A stretch of 5,043 nt of DNA, from assembly GCA_025996815.1 (NCBI GenBank), contig BNTT01000187.1, positions 1-5,043 of the forward strand, given 5' to 3'. Both the position numbers and the translations under genes were made by a program. Under the pieces are notes generated by a model, which was not told where the DNA came from, ran no database searches, and was given only the letters and a program-made list of their open reading frames with translations. Below are positions 1 through 5,033 of this stretch, piece by piece; the stretch's first letter is position 1; the number at the start of each line of letters is the position of its first letter. The stretch is from Bacteroidia bacterium. Lineage in GTDB: Bacteria > Bacteroidota > Bacteroidia > Bacteroidales > Azobacteroidaceae.

Positions 1-610
1 GCACCAATTGGTAGCCTTTCGGGTCAAACGGCACATATTCGTATTCGAGCGAGCGGCAATCCAGGCGAATCAGCGAGCCTTCTTTTCCCATGCAGGAGGC
101 GAACTGGTCCATGATGCCGCACTTCACGCCCACATAGTTGTGCTCGGTTGCCTGACCGATGGTTGCCAACTCCTGACGGGAAAATCCCAATTTATACTGG
201 TCGTTCAACGCGAAGCCTACCGCGCTTTCCAATGCCGCCGACGACGACATTCCGGCACCCAGCGGCACGTCGCCGGAGATGACGATGTCGAAGCCCGGAA
301 CGGTTTTGCCGCGCTTGAGCATCTCGCGCACCACGCCGAAGATGTATTTCGCAAAACCTTCTTTCGGCTTGTCTTTTTCTTCCAAACCAAACTCGGACGA
401 TTCGTTTAAATCCGCCGCGAATGCGCGCACTTTTGCCGTGCCGTTGGGCTTGACTATGGCATACATAGCCTTGTCTATCGCGCCCGGAAGCACGAATCCG
501 CCATTGTAATCGGTGTGTTCACCAATCAAATTGATGCGCCCCGGCGAGGTGTAAGCCACGCCGCCCTCGCCAAACTTTTCTTTAAAAACCTGTTGTGCTT
601 TCTCTTTCAT
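1..610 (-). CDS. galK: Galactokinase, N-terminal 203 residues (partial, runs off left edge)
   Basis: Galactokinase phosphorylates alpha-D-galactose at C1 with ATP, the entry step of the Leloir pathway in the cytoplasm. I read this frame by hand on the minus strand. It starts at the ATG at 608-610 and stays open to base 1, giving 203 of the roughly 380 residues usual for the family. The galactokinase signature GRINLIGEHTDYN lies at residues 24-36, with the catalytic Arg25. The GHMP-kinase ATP-binding motif PLGAGMSSSAALE is at 116-128. GIMDQF at 165-170 contains the expected catalytic base Asp168. No frameshift or stop interrupts the visible part. The gene follows the DUF1573 gene after 13 A/T-rich bases with no Shine-Dalgarno sequence, so it is probably translated from the same mRNA. 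GHMP relatives such as mevalonate kinase are excluded by the galactose-type N-terminal signature. Confidence 0.96.
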   Translation of the reverse strand, partial: MKEKAQQVFKEKFGEGGVAYTSPGRINLIGEHTDYNGGFVLPGAIDKAMYAIVKPNGTAKVRAFAADLNESSEFGLEEKDKPKEGFAKYIFGVVREMLKRGKTVPGFDIVISGDVPLGAGMSSSAALESAVGFALNDQYKLGFSRQELATIGQATEHNYVGVKCGIMDQFASCMGKEGSLIRLDCRSLEYEYVPFDPKGYQLV

Positions 611-623
611 AATATTTTTTATT

Positions 624-1046
624 TTATTCTACTGTGCCGCTAATGCTCACTTTCAATGTCTGAGTGTTGCTCGTGATGATGGTGATGTCTTTGGAAAATT
701 GTTGCCCTGCGCGGTCTGTCGTGGTGAAAACGACATCAACTGCGCCTTTTTTACCCGGCTCAATGGGCGTTTTTGTCCATGTGGGCACGGTGCATCCGCA
801 AGTCGTCCGCACGTTGAGAATCATAACCGGCTCATCCGTGTTGTTAATCACATAAAACGTCGTTTTAACCGTGCCTGCCGATTCCTGAACGGTGCCAAAG
901 TCGTGCACAAGACGGTCCACTGTTACTCCTTTCGCCGGCGGCGGAGTTTTCGCCGGTGGGGTATCCTGAGGTGTAGCATTTGCTACCAAATTGAACGCGG
1001 GAGCACCCAGCAGGGCAATCGCCGCCAATAAAATCATTTTTTTCAT
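624..1046 (-). CDS. Secreted DUF1573-family protein
   Basis: A 140-residue exported protein of unknown function. Residues 1-24 form a signal peptide (MKKM, then a hydrophobic stretch) with a likely signal peptidase I site after the ANA at 22-24. A Pro/Ala/Lys-rich linker follows to about residue 39. The rest, about 40-140, is one DUF1573 domain, an Ig-like beta-sandwich related to the ASPM/SPD-2/Hydin type. Its hallmarks are HDFGTV at 48-53, a YVINNTDEPV strand region at 65-74, TTCGCTVP at 81-88 with paired Cys83 and Cys85, and IEPGKKG at 95-101. DUF1573 proteins are common in Bacteroidota, usually as small periplasmic or envelope proteins. The family gives no biochemical role and I do not assign one. 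It is the first gene of a probable two-gene unit with galK and has its own good promoter just upstream. The ATG at 1044-1046 is chosen because it gives a complete signal peptide. Confidence 0.93.
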   Translation of the reverse strand: MKKMILLAAIALLGAPAFNLVANATPQDTPPAKTPPPAKGVTVDRLVHDFGTVQESAGTVKTTFYVINNTDEPVMILNVRTTCGCTVPTWTKTPIEPGKKGAVDVVFTTTDRAGQQFSKDITIITSNTQTLKVSISGTVE

Positions 1047-1070
1047 TGTCTTTTACGTTTAAAATTTCGA

Positions 1071-1102
1071 CAAAGGTAGCACTTAATTTTGGATTTTCCA
1101 AA
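1071..1102 (-). promoter_or_regulatory. Bacteroidota-type promoter for the DUF1573-galK unit
   Basis: On the minus strand, TTTG (bases 1102-1099) is followed by exactly 20 bases and then TACCTTTG (1078-1071). This matches the Bacteroides sigma-ABfr consensus, TTTG near -33 and TAnnTTTG near -7. Transcription would start around 1063-1066, leaving a leader of about 17-20 bases before the ATG at 1046. The leader is A/T-rich and has no Shine-Dalgarno motif. The match is seen in the sequence; activity is inferred. Confidence 0.75.
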
Positions 1103-1129
1103 TAAAAACCAAATTATTTTGTACTTTTG
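1094..1129 (+). promoter_or_regulatory. Bacteroidota-type promoter for the polyprenyl synthase gene
   Basis: TACTTTTG at 1122-1129 is a perfect TAnnTTTG -7 element. It would place the transcription start near 1135-1137, only about 12 bases before the ATG at 1149. The -33 element is poor: the best-placed candidate is TTTTCC at 1094-1099. A better TTTTG at 1087-1091 is about 30 bases from the -7 box, which is too far. Its upstream half overlaps the -33 box of the divergent promoter. Confidence 0.55.
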
Positions 1130-1148
1130 CGATTAAATAACAGACAAA

Positions 1149-2162
1149 ATGACTTACGAACAAGCAATCACAACGGTCGAGAAGCATCTGCAAGCCATCG
1201 AATATCCCACGCAGGCGGCACCACTCTACGAGCCGATAGCCTATCTGCTGGCGTTGAAGGGCAAAAAAGTGCGTCCGGCACTCACGCTTTTGGCGTGCGA
1301 TTTATTTTTCAGGCAGGAGGAGGATTCAACCCCTTGCCAATCAGCGGTGGATATGGCTCTGGCGTGGGAAATTTTCCACAATTTCACGCTGATGCACGAC
1401 GATGTGATGGACAAAGCCGACATGCGGCGCGGGCAGCCCACGGTGCACCGGAAATGGGACGAAAACACCGCCATCCTGTCGGGCGATGCGATGCTGATTT
1501 TGGCATATCAATTTGTGGCACGGGCGGGGGCGGGGATTGCGGGTCAAGCCCGCAATGACAAGCCCCTACAAATACTATTGGATTTGTTTTCCACAACGGC
1601 AGCCGAAATTTGCGCGGGGCAGCAGTTAGATATGGCGTTTGAAAGCCGCCGTGACGTGCAGGAAGATGAATATCTGAATATGATTCGCCTGAAAACGGCG
1701 GTGCTGCTGGGCGCAAGCCTCAAATCGGGTGCGATAATCGGCGGTGCAGCCGCCACGGATGCCGATTTGCTCTACCGCTTCGGCGAAAATCTGGGCATCG
1801 CCTTCCAAATTCAAGACGACCTGCTGGACGTGTATGGCGATACCGCCGTGTTCGGCAAAAAAATCGGCGGCGACATCACGGCAAACAAAAAGACCTACCT
1901 GCTGGTCAACGCCCTCAACACGGCGGATGCCACCCTCAAAAAATCGCTCCTGCTGTGGCTGGACTACACCGGCGAGGAAAGCACAAAAATAGGCAATGTT
2001 ACCAACATTTATAACCGTCTGGGGGTGAGAGAAAAAGCCTGCGCGGCGATGGAGAACTATTTTCAACGGGCATTGGAGGCTCTGACGGCAGTGAATGTGC
2101 CGGCGGAGCGGAAAGCGGTTTTGAGGCAACTTGCCAAAAATTTAATGCTACGGCAGCACTAA
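1149..2162 (+). CDS. Trans-polyprenyl (farnesyl/geranylgeranyl-type) diphosphate synthase
   Basis: This cytoplasmic enzyme condenses isopentenyl diphosphate with an allylic diphosphate to extend isoprenoid chains. All family landmarks are present. GKKVRP at 38-43 binds IPP. The first aspartate-rich motif DDVMD is at 84-88, followed by DMRRG (91-95). KT is at 182-183, the second aspartate-rich motif DDLLD at 223-227, then FGKKIGGD at 235-242 and NKKTY at 246-250. The first motif has no two-residue insertion, unlike E. coli-type FPP synthase, and Phe79 lies five residues before it. This suggests a short C15-C20 product, but chain length cannot be fixed, so no symbol is given. At 337 residues it is slightly longer than the ~325 I would expect for Bacteroidota relatives. 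The excess fits a palindromic-repeat insertion at about residues 126-139. It is transcribed divergently from the DUF1573 gene, and its last 15 bases overlap the convergent lipoprotein gene. Confidence 0.93.
   Translation: MTYEQAITTVEKHLQAIEYPTQAAPLYEPIAYLLALKGKKVRPALTLLACDLFFRQEEDSTPCQSAVDMALAWEIFHNFTLMHDDVMDKADMRRGQPTVHRKWDENTAILSGDAMLILAYQFVARAGAGIAGQARNDKPLQILLDLFSTTAAEICAGQQLDMAFESRRDVQEDEYLNMIRLKTAVLLGASLKSGAIIGGAAATDADLLYRFGENLGIAFQIQDDLLDVYGDTAVFGKKIGGDITANKKTYLLVNALNTADATLKKSLLLWLDYTGEESTKIGNVTNIYNRLGVREKACAAMENYFQRALEALTAVNVPAERKAVLRQLAKNLMLRQH
1522..1543 (+). other. G-quadruplex-type G-run inside the prenyl synthase gene
   Basis: Four G-runs lie on the coding strand: 1522-1524 (3 G), 1526-1530 (5 G), 1532-1535 (4 G) and 1541-1543 (3 G). 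The loops are 1, 1 and 5 bases. This satisfies the usual G3+N1-7 rule and would also exist in the mRNA. The last run is part of the left arm of the adjacent palindrome, so the two structures would compete. Folding is inferred from pattern only. Confidence 0.5.
1536..1556. repeat. Short palindromic repeat inserted in the prenyl synthase coding sequence
   Basis: Perfect 8-base arms, ATTGCGGG (1536-1543) and CCCGCAAT (1549-1556), flank a five-base TCAAG loop. Read on the minus strand it encodes HCGLDPQS, a peptide I recognise as recurring in spurious ORFs across bacterial genomes because this palindrome is dispersed between genes. Here it lies in frame and adds residues resembling GIAGQARND (129-137) between two helices of the synthase, where relatives have a shorter connection. 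The palindrome is seen directly; its status as a dispersed element is from recall and is not checkable within this window, which holds a single copy. Confidence 0.7.
2148..2162. other. Tail-to-tail overlap of the convergent prenyl synthase and lipoprotein genes
   Basis: The synthase TAA is at 2160-2162 and the lipoprotein TAG is at 2148-2150 on the other strand. The last four codons plus stop of each gene are therefore read from the same 15 bp. Both C-termini look genuine: the lipoprotein ends in the conserved IGFRLVLP and the synthase ends just past its last helix. There is no intergenic room for a separate terminator. Confidence 0.9.
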
Positions 2163-5033
2163 GCGGAAGCCAATGTAATAGTCGCGGTAGGCGGGCGAGA
2201 TGCCGTCGCGAAAAGATACGCGGCATTTCGTTGCGCCGTCGTTGCAGCCGCCGCCGCGGAATACGCGGGACGAACCCGATGCAGCACCAGTAGGATTGTT
2301 TTCACTTGTCGGATAGCTGCTGCCATACCAATCGCTGCACCATTCCCATACATTACCGCTCATATCATAAATGCCTAACTCGTTGGGGGCTTTTCCGCCT
2401 ACCGGATGAGTTTTGCCGCTGCTATTATCGGAATACCACGCTACATTGCCGGGCGTATTGCTGCCGCTATAGTCGTAGTTGTGCGTACTCTGTCCTCCTT
2501 TGGCGGCATATTCCCACTCTGCCTCTGTGGGCAGGCGGTAATTTTTGCCGGTTTGCTGATTGAGGTTAGTTAAAAACGCTTGTACGTCATCGTAGCTGAC
2601 ATTATACATCGGGTAGTTGCCGCCCTCACCATAAGTGCTTGATGGTGCTGTGCCGGGGTAACTGCCCATCACTTCTATCCACTGTTTTTGTGTAACCTCG
2701 TATTTCCCTATTTGGAAACTGCTGAGGGTTACACTTGTGCCGTTGAGCATGGTGGTACCACCTGTTACGGTTACCATTACAGGGGTAAAAGGAGCCGCTT
2801 GCGTAACAGTTATCGTCTTCGTGACCGCCCCGGTAATGGTGATAGTCGCCGTCTCCGGACGGGCGTATGTATAGGGATTTTTCTCCACATTCACCGTAAT
2901 TGTGCCGTTTGTGCCGGAAACAGTGGTCGTCAGGGTGCACCACGAGGCATTGCTCTCAGCGACCCACGCGCTATTGCTCGTTACGGCAACAGAATAACTC
3001 GCCGCTACGGCAGTTGCCGCAATTGCTGTTTTGTCCACCAACAATGCAGCATCTCCCACCTTTTGCGTAACCGTTACCGTCTCTTTGCACCTTCCGGCAG
3101 TAACGGTGATGGTTGCCTTACGGCTGCCCGCAGTGGTGTTTTCCGCCACATTCACCATAATTTTGCCTGTGCTTGTGCCGGTGTTGGAAACAGTGGTCAG
3201 GGAGCACCACTCGGCATCGCTGCTCACTGCCCACGTGCTATTGCTCGTTACGTTAATAAGATAGCTCGCCGCGGCGGCAATTGCCTCCGGAATACTTGTT
3301 TTGTCAAGTTCCAAAGTAGCAGCCGGAGCCTGCGTAACAGTTATCTCCTTCGTCGTGCCCGCCTCGGCAGTAATAATGGTGATAATCGCTGTTCGGCTAT
3401 CAGTGATATCTTCATTTTCCGCCACATTCACCGTAATTGTGCCGTTCATGCCGGAAACAGTGGTCGCCATGGTGCACCATTCGGCATCGCTGCGAACTAC
3501 CCATGCACTATTGCTCATCACGGCGATAGAATATCTCGCCGCGGTGTCTGTTGCCGCAATATCTGCTTTGTCGATTGTCAAAACAGGAAGCGGAGCCTGC
3601 TGCGTAACAACCACCTTCTTCGCGACGGTTCCATCGGCAGTAACGGTGATAGTTGCCTTACGGGTGCCCGCAGTGGTGTTTTCCGCCACATTCACCATAA
3701 TTATGCCGTCGCCGGGGCTTATGCCGGGAACAGTGGTCATGGTGCACCATGCGGCATCACTGCTCACTGTCCACGTGCTATTGCTCGTTACGTCAATAAG
3801 ATAACTCGCCGCGGTGGCAATTATTGTGTCCGGAATATTTATTTTGTTAATTGACAAAGTAGCCTTTGCCGCCACTTGCGTGACGAGGAGTGTCTTCGTA
3901 ACCACTCCGTCGGTAACGGTGATAGTCGCCTTACGGATGCTCGCAATGGTATTTTTCGCCACATCCACCATAATTTTGTTGGAAGCAGTGGTCAGGGTGC
4001 ACCACTCGGCATCACTTTCAACGTCCCACGTGCGCTTGCTCGTTACGGTAAAAGAATAACTATCCGCCTCGGCAGTTGCCTCGATACTTGCTTTGTCAAA
4101 TTTCAAAGAGGTGTCGTCTGCCGCTGCTTGTGTAACAATTATCGTCTTCGTGCCCGCTTCGGCAGTAATGGTGATAGTCGCCTTACGGGTGCTCGTAGTG
4201 ATATTTTCCTTCACATTCACCTTAACTGTGTCGTTTATGCCGGAAATCTTGGTCGTCAAGGTGCACCATGTGGCATCACTGCTAACCGTCCACACGCTAT
4301 TGCTTGTTACGGCAATAGAATAACTCGCCGCGGTGTCAGTTGCCGCAATCTTCGTTTTGTCCACCGACAATGCAGCATCTCCCGCCGGTTGCGTAACCGT
4401 TACCGTCTTCGCAACCGCTCCGGCAATAACGATGATAATCGCCGAACGGGTGCTGACTGTGCCGTTTTTCGCCACGTTCACCGTAATCGTACCATTCTCT
4501 ATGCCCGTAGTGGGGCTAATCTTGCACCACTCAGACCCCGAACTAACTGTAACCGTCCACGTGCTATTGCTCGTCACATCAATAGAATAACTATCCGCGG
4601 CGGCAGTTGCCGCAATCGGCGTTGTGTCTATCCACAAAACAGTAGCGTTTGCCGCCGCCTCTTGCATAACCGTAACTACCTGTTCCGGCAGCGACCCCAA
4701 ACTAACGGTTATGGTTGCCTTACGGGGGCTGATTGTAGTGTTTTCCGCCACGCTCACCGTAATCGTACCATTGTCTATGCCCGTAGCGGGGGTAATAATC
4801 TTGCACCATTCAGACTCCGAATCAGACTCCAAACTAACCGCAGCCTTCCACGCGCCATTGCTCATTACGGCAATAGAATATGTTCTTTCGGCAGCAGTTG
4901 CCGAAATAGTATCCGGTCCCACCAACAAAGCAGGCTCCACCAGCTCCTCTTTGGCGCACGAGGTGAACACTGCGCTTACCATGCCCATGGTGAGCAGCAA
5001 GCAAAAAGATGAAATGATTTTTTTTGTTTTCAT
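2148..5033 (-). CDS. Surface lipoprotein: eight BACON domains plus C-terminal SUMF1/FGE-type lectin-fold domain
   Basis: A 961-residue exported lipoprotein. Residues 1-25 are a signal peptide (MKTKK, hydrophobic core) ending in lipobox FTSC with lipidated Cys26. CAKEE follows and fits the K-(D/E)2 lipoprotein export signal described in Bacteroidota, suggesting outer-surface display. Residues 36-750 hold eight tandem BACON domains of 83-94 residues, and 751-961 form a SUMF1/FGE-type domain. BACON domains are Ig-like folds linked to glycan binding or used as spacers. The SUMF1 fold is a C-type-lectin variant used either as an enzyme or as a binding module. The FGE-type copper-binding CxxxxC pair is not seen (only C930 and C937, spaced CxxxxxxC), so binding is more likely than sulfatase activation. 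The likely role is a surface adhesin or ligand binder; the ligand is unknown. The ATG at 5031-5033 gives a complete signal peptide. Only 10 upstream bases (A-rich) are visible, so the promoter is outside. Confidence 0.92.
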   Translation of the reverse strand: MKTKKIISSFCLLLTMGMVSAVFTSCAKEELVEPALLVGPDTISATAAERTYSIAVMSNGAWKAAVSLESDSESEWCKIITPATGIDNGTITVSVAENTTISPRKATITVSLGSLPEQVVTVMQEAAANATVLWIDTTPIAATAAADSYSIDVTSNSTWTVTVSSGSEWCKISPTTGIENGTITVNVAKNGTVSTRSAIIIVIAGAVAKTVTVTQPAGDAALSVDKTKIAATDTAASYSIAVTSNSVWTVSSDATWCTLTTKISGINDTVKVNVKENITTSTRKATITITAEAGTKTIIVTQAAADDTSLKFDKASIEATAEADSYSFTVTSKRTWDVESDAEWCTLTTASNKIMVDVAKNTIASIRKATITVTDGVVTKTLLVTQVAAKATLSINKINIPDTIIATAASYLIDVTSNSTWTVSSDAAWCTMTTVPGISPGDGIIMVNVAENTTAGTRKATITVTADGTVAKKVVVTQQAPLPVLTIDKADIAATDTAARYSIAVMSNSAWVVRSDAEWCTMATTVSGMNGTITVNVAENEDITDSRTAIITIITAEAGTTKEITVTQAPAATLELDKTSIPEAIAAAASYLINVTSNSTWAVSSDAEWCSLTTVSNTGTSTGKIMVNVAENTTAGSRKATITVTAGRCKETVTVTQKVGDAALLVDKTAIAATAVAASYSVAVTSNSAWVAESNASWCTLTTTVSGTNGTITVNVEKNPYTYARPETATITITGAVTKTITVTQAAPFTPVMVTVTGGTTMLNGTSVTLSSFQIGKYEVTQKQWIEVMGSYPGTAPSSTYGEGGNYPMYNVSYDDVQAFLTNLNQQTGKNYRLPTEAEWEYAAKGGQSTHNYDYSGSNTPGNVAWYSDNSSGKTHPVGGKAPNELGIYDMSGNVWEWCSDWYGSSYPTSENNPTGAASGSSRVFRGGGCNDGATKCRVSFRDGISPAYRDYYIGFRLVLP
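2151..2267 (-). other. Candidate hypervariable tip (DGR variable-region-like C-terminus)
   Basis: These are codons 923-961. The conserved frame RGGG, C, CRVS, R, P, R, IGFR is interspersed with clusters of codons of NNC type: AAC GAC GGC at 931-933, GAC GGC ATC at 943-945, TAC at 949, GAC and TAC at 951 and 953. Diversity-generating retroelements produce this pattern by adenine mutagenesis of AAC codons at the C-terminal end of a lectin-fold protein. The pattern is visible; the retroelement is not in the window, so this is a hypothesis. Confidence 0.35.
2151..2783 (-). other. SUMF1/FGE-type (C-type-lectin-fold) domain of the lipoprotein
   Basis: This covers residues 751-961. Family landmarks in order are IGKYEVTQKQW (775-785), YNVSYDDVQAF (810-820), RLPTEAEWEYAAKGG (833-847), PVGGKAPNELGIYDMSGNVW (877-896) followed by EWC (897-899), RVFRGGGC (923-930), CRVSFRD (937-943) and the terminal IGFRLVLP (954-961). 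The N-terminal part is short: GGTTMLNG runs almost directly into the TLSSFQIGKYEVTQ strand, without the acidic DExP-type segment many relatives carry. The Trp usual in RGGSW is replaced by Cys930. Confidence 0.9.
2784..3863 (-). repeat. Duplicated two-BACON unit (domains 5-6 and 7-8), period about 540 bp
   Basis: Domains 5 and 6 (3321-3863) and 7 and 8 (2784-3320) match as pairs at DNA level. Bases 3095-3167 and 3635-3707 agree at about 70 of 73 positions, and 3221-3282 and 3761-3822 at about 58 of 62, both with an offset of exactly 540. Domains 6 and 8 also align at an offset of 537. Domain 5 resembles 7 more than it resembles its neighbours. This is best explained by duplication of a two-domain block. 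Confidence 0.8.
4810..4833 (-). repeat. 12-bp tandem duplication in BACON domain 1
   Basis: TCAGACTCCGAA (4810-4821) is followed directly by TCAGACTCCAAA (4822-4833), with one mismatch. It stays in frame and lengthens the loop before the WC strand of domain 1 to ESDSESEWC, four residues longer than in domain 2. Replication slippage is the simple explanation. Confidence 0.75.
4956..5033 (-). other. Lipoprotein signal peptide with lipobox and export signal
   Basis: Residues 1-26 comprise a basic start (KTKK), a hydrophobic core and the lipobox FTSC. Signal peptidase II would cut before Cys26. The next residues, AKEE, match the K-(D/E)2 form of the Bacteroidota lipoprotein export signal that sends lipoproteins to the outer face of the outer membrane. 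Localisation is inferred from this motif. Confidence 0.85.

Larger units (their letters stand above)
2784..4928 (-). repeat. Tandem array of eight BACON-domain repeats
   Basis: The units, from N- to C-terminus, are 4647-4928, 4377-4646, 4113-4376, 3864-4112, 3588-3863, 3321-3587, 3051-3320 and 2784-3050. Each follows the same plan: a start like xLxxDKxxI, then YSIxVTSNSxW, an (A/S)xWC strand, (I/V)xVNVxxN, R(K/T)ATIT(V/I)T and a closing TVTVTQ. Domains 1 and 2 form one subtype (SEWCKI, TGI(D/E)NGTITV). Domains 3, 6 and 8 form a second and 5 and 7 a third. Domain 4 is the shortest and most diverged (SKRTW in place of SNSTW). Confidence 0.9.

Noticed and set aside
8..409. Plus-strand open frame of 133 codons antisense to galK
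   Set aside because: The opposite strand encodes an intact galactokinase with every expected motif; this frame shows no family features.
865..1101. Minus-strand 78-codon frame overlapping the DUF1573 gene and its promoter
   Set aside because: It starts upstream of the promoter -7 box, is out of frame with the DUF1573 domain and has no family features.
1384..1716. Minus-strand open frame containing HCGLDPQS within the prenyl synthase gene
   Set aside because: It is a shadow of the synthase. The peptide merely betrays the palindromic repeat and is a known mark of spurious ORFs.
2119..2140. GGCAACTTGCC inverted repeat flanked by T and A runs, a possible terminator or the hairpin that often follows a DGR variable region
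   Set aside because: The stem is only 4-5 bp with a 1-3 nt loop and interrupted flanks, and it lies inside synthase codons. It is too weak to call either a terminator or a DGR hairpin.
2688..3854. Long plus-strand open frame (388 codons) antisense to the BACON array, and a similar one at 3876-5012 (378 codons)
   Set aside because: Both are mirrors of a repeat-rich gene: any stop-free phase in one repeat is stop-free in the others. Their products are Arg/Cys/His-rich with no recognisable domain, while the minus frame encodes a complete domain architecture.
2784..4928. CRISPR-like array suggested by regular DNA repeats
   Set aside because: The period is about 250-290 bp, the repeats are coding and diverged, and there are no short identical repeats with unique spacers.
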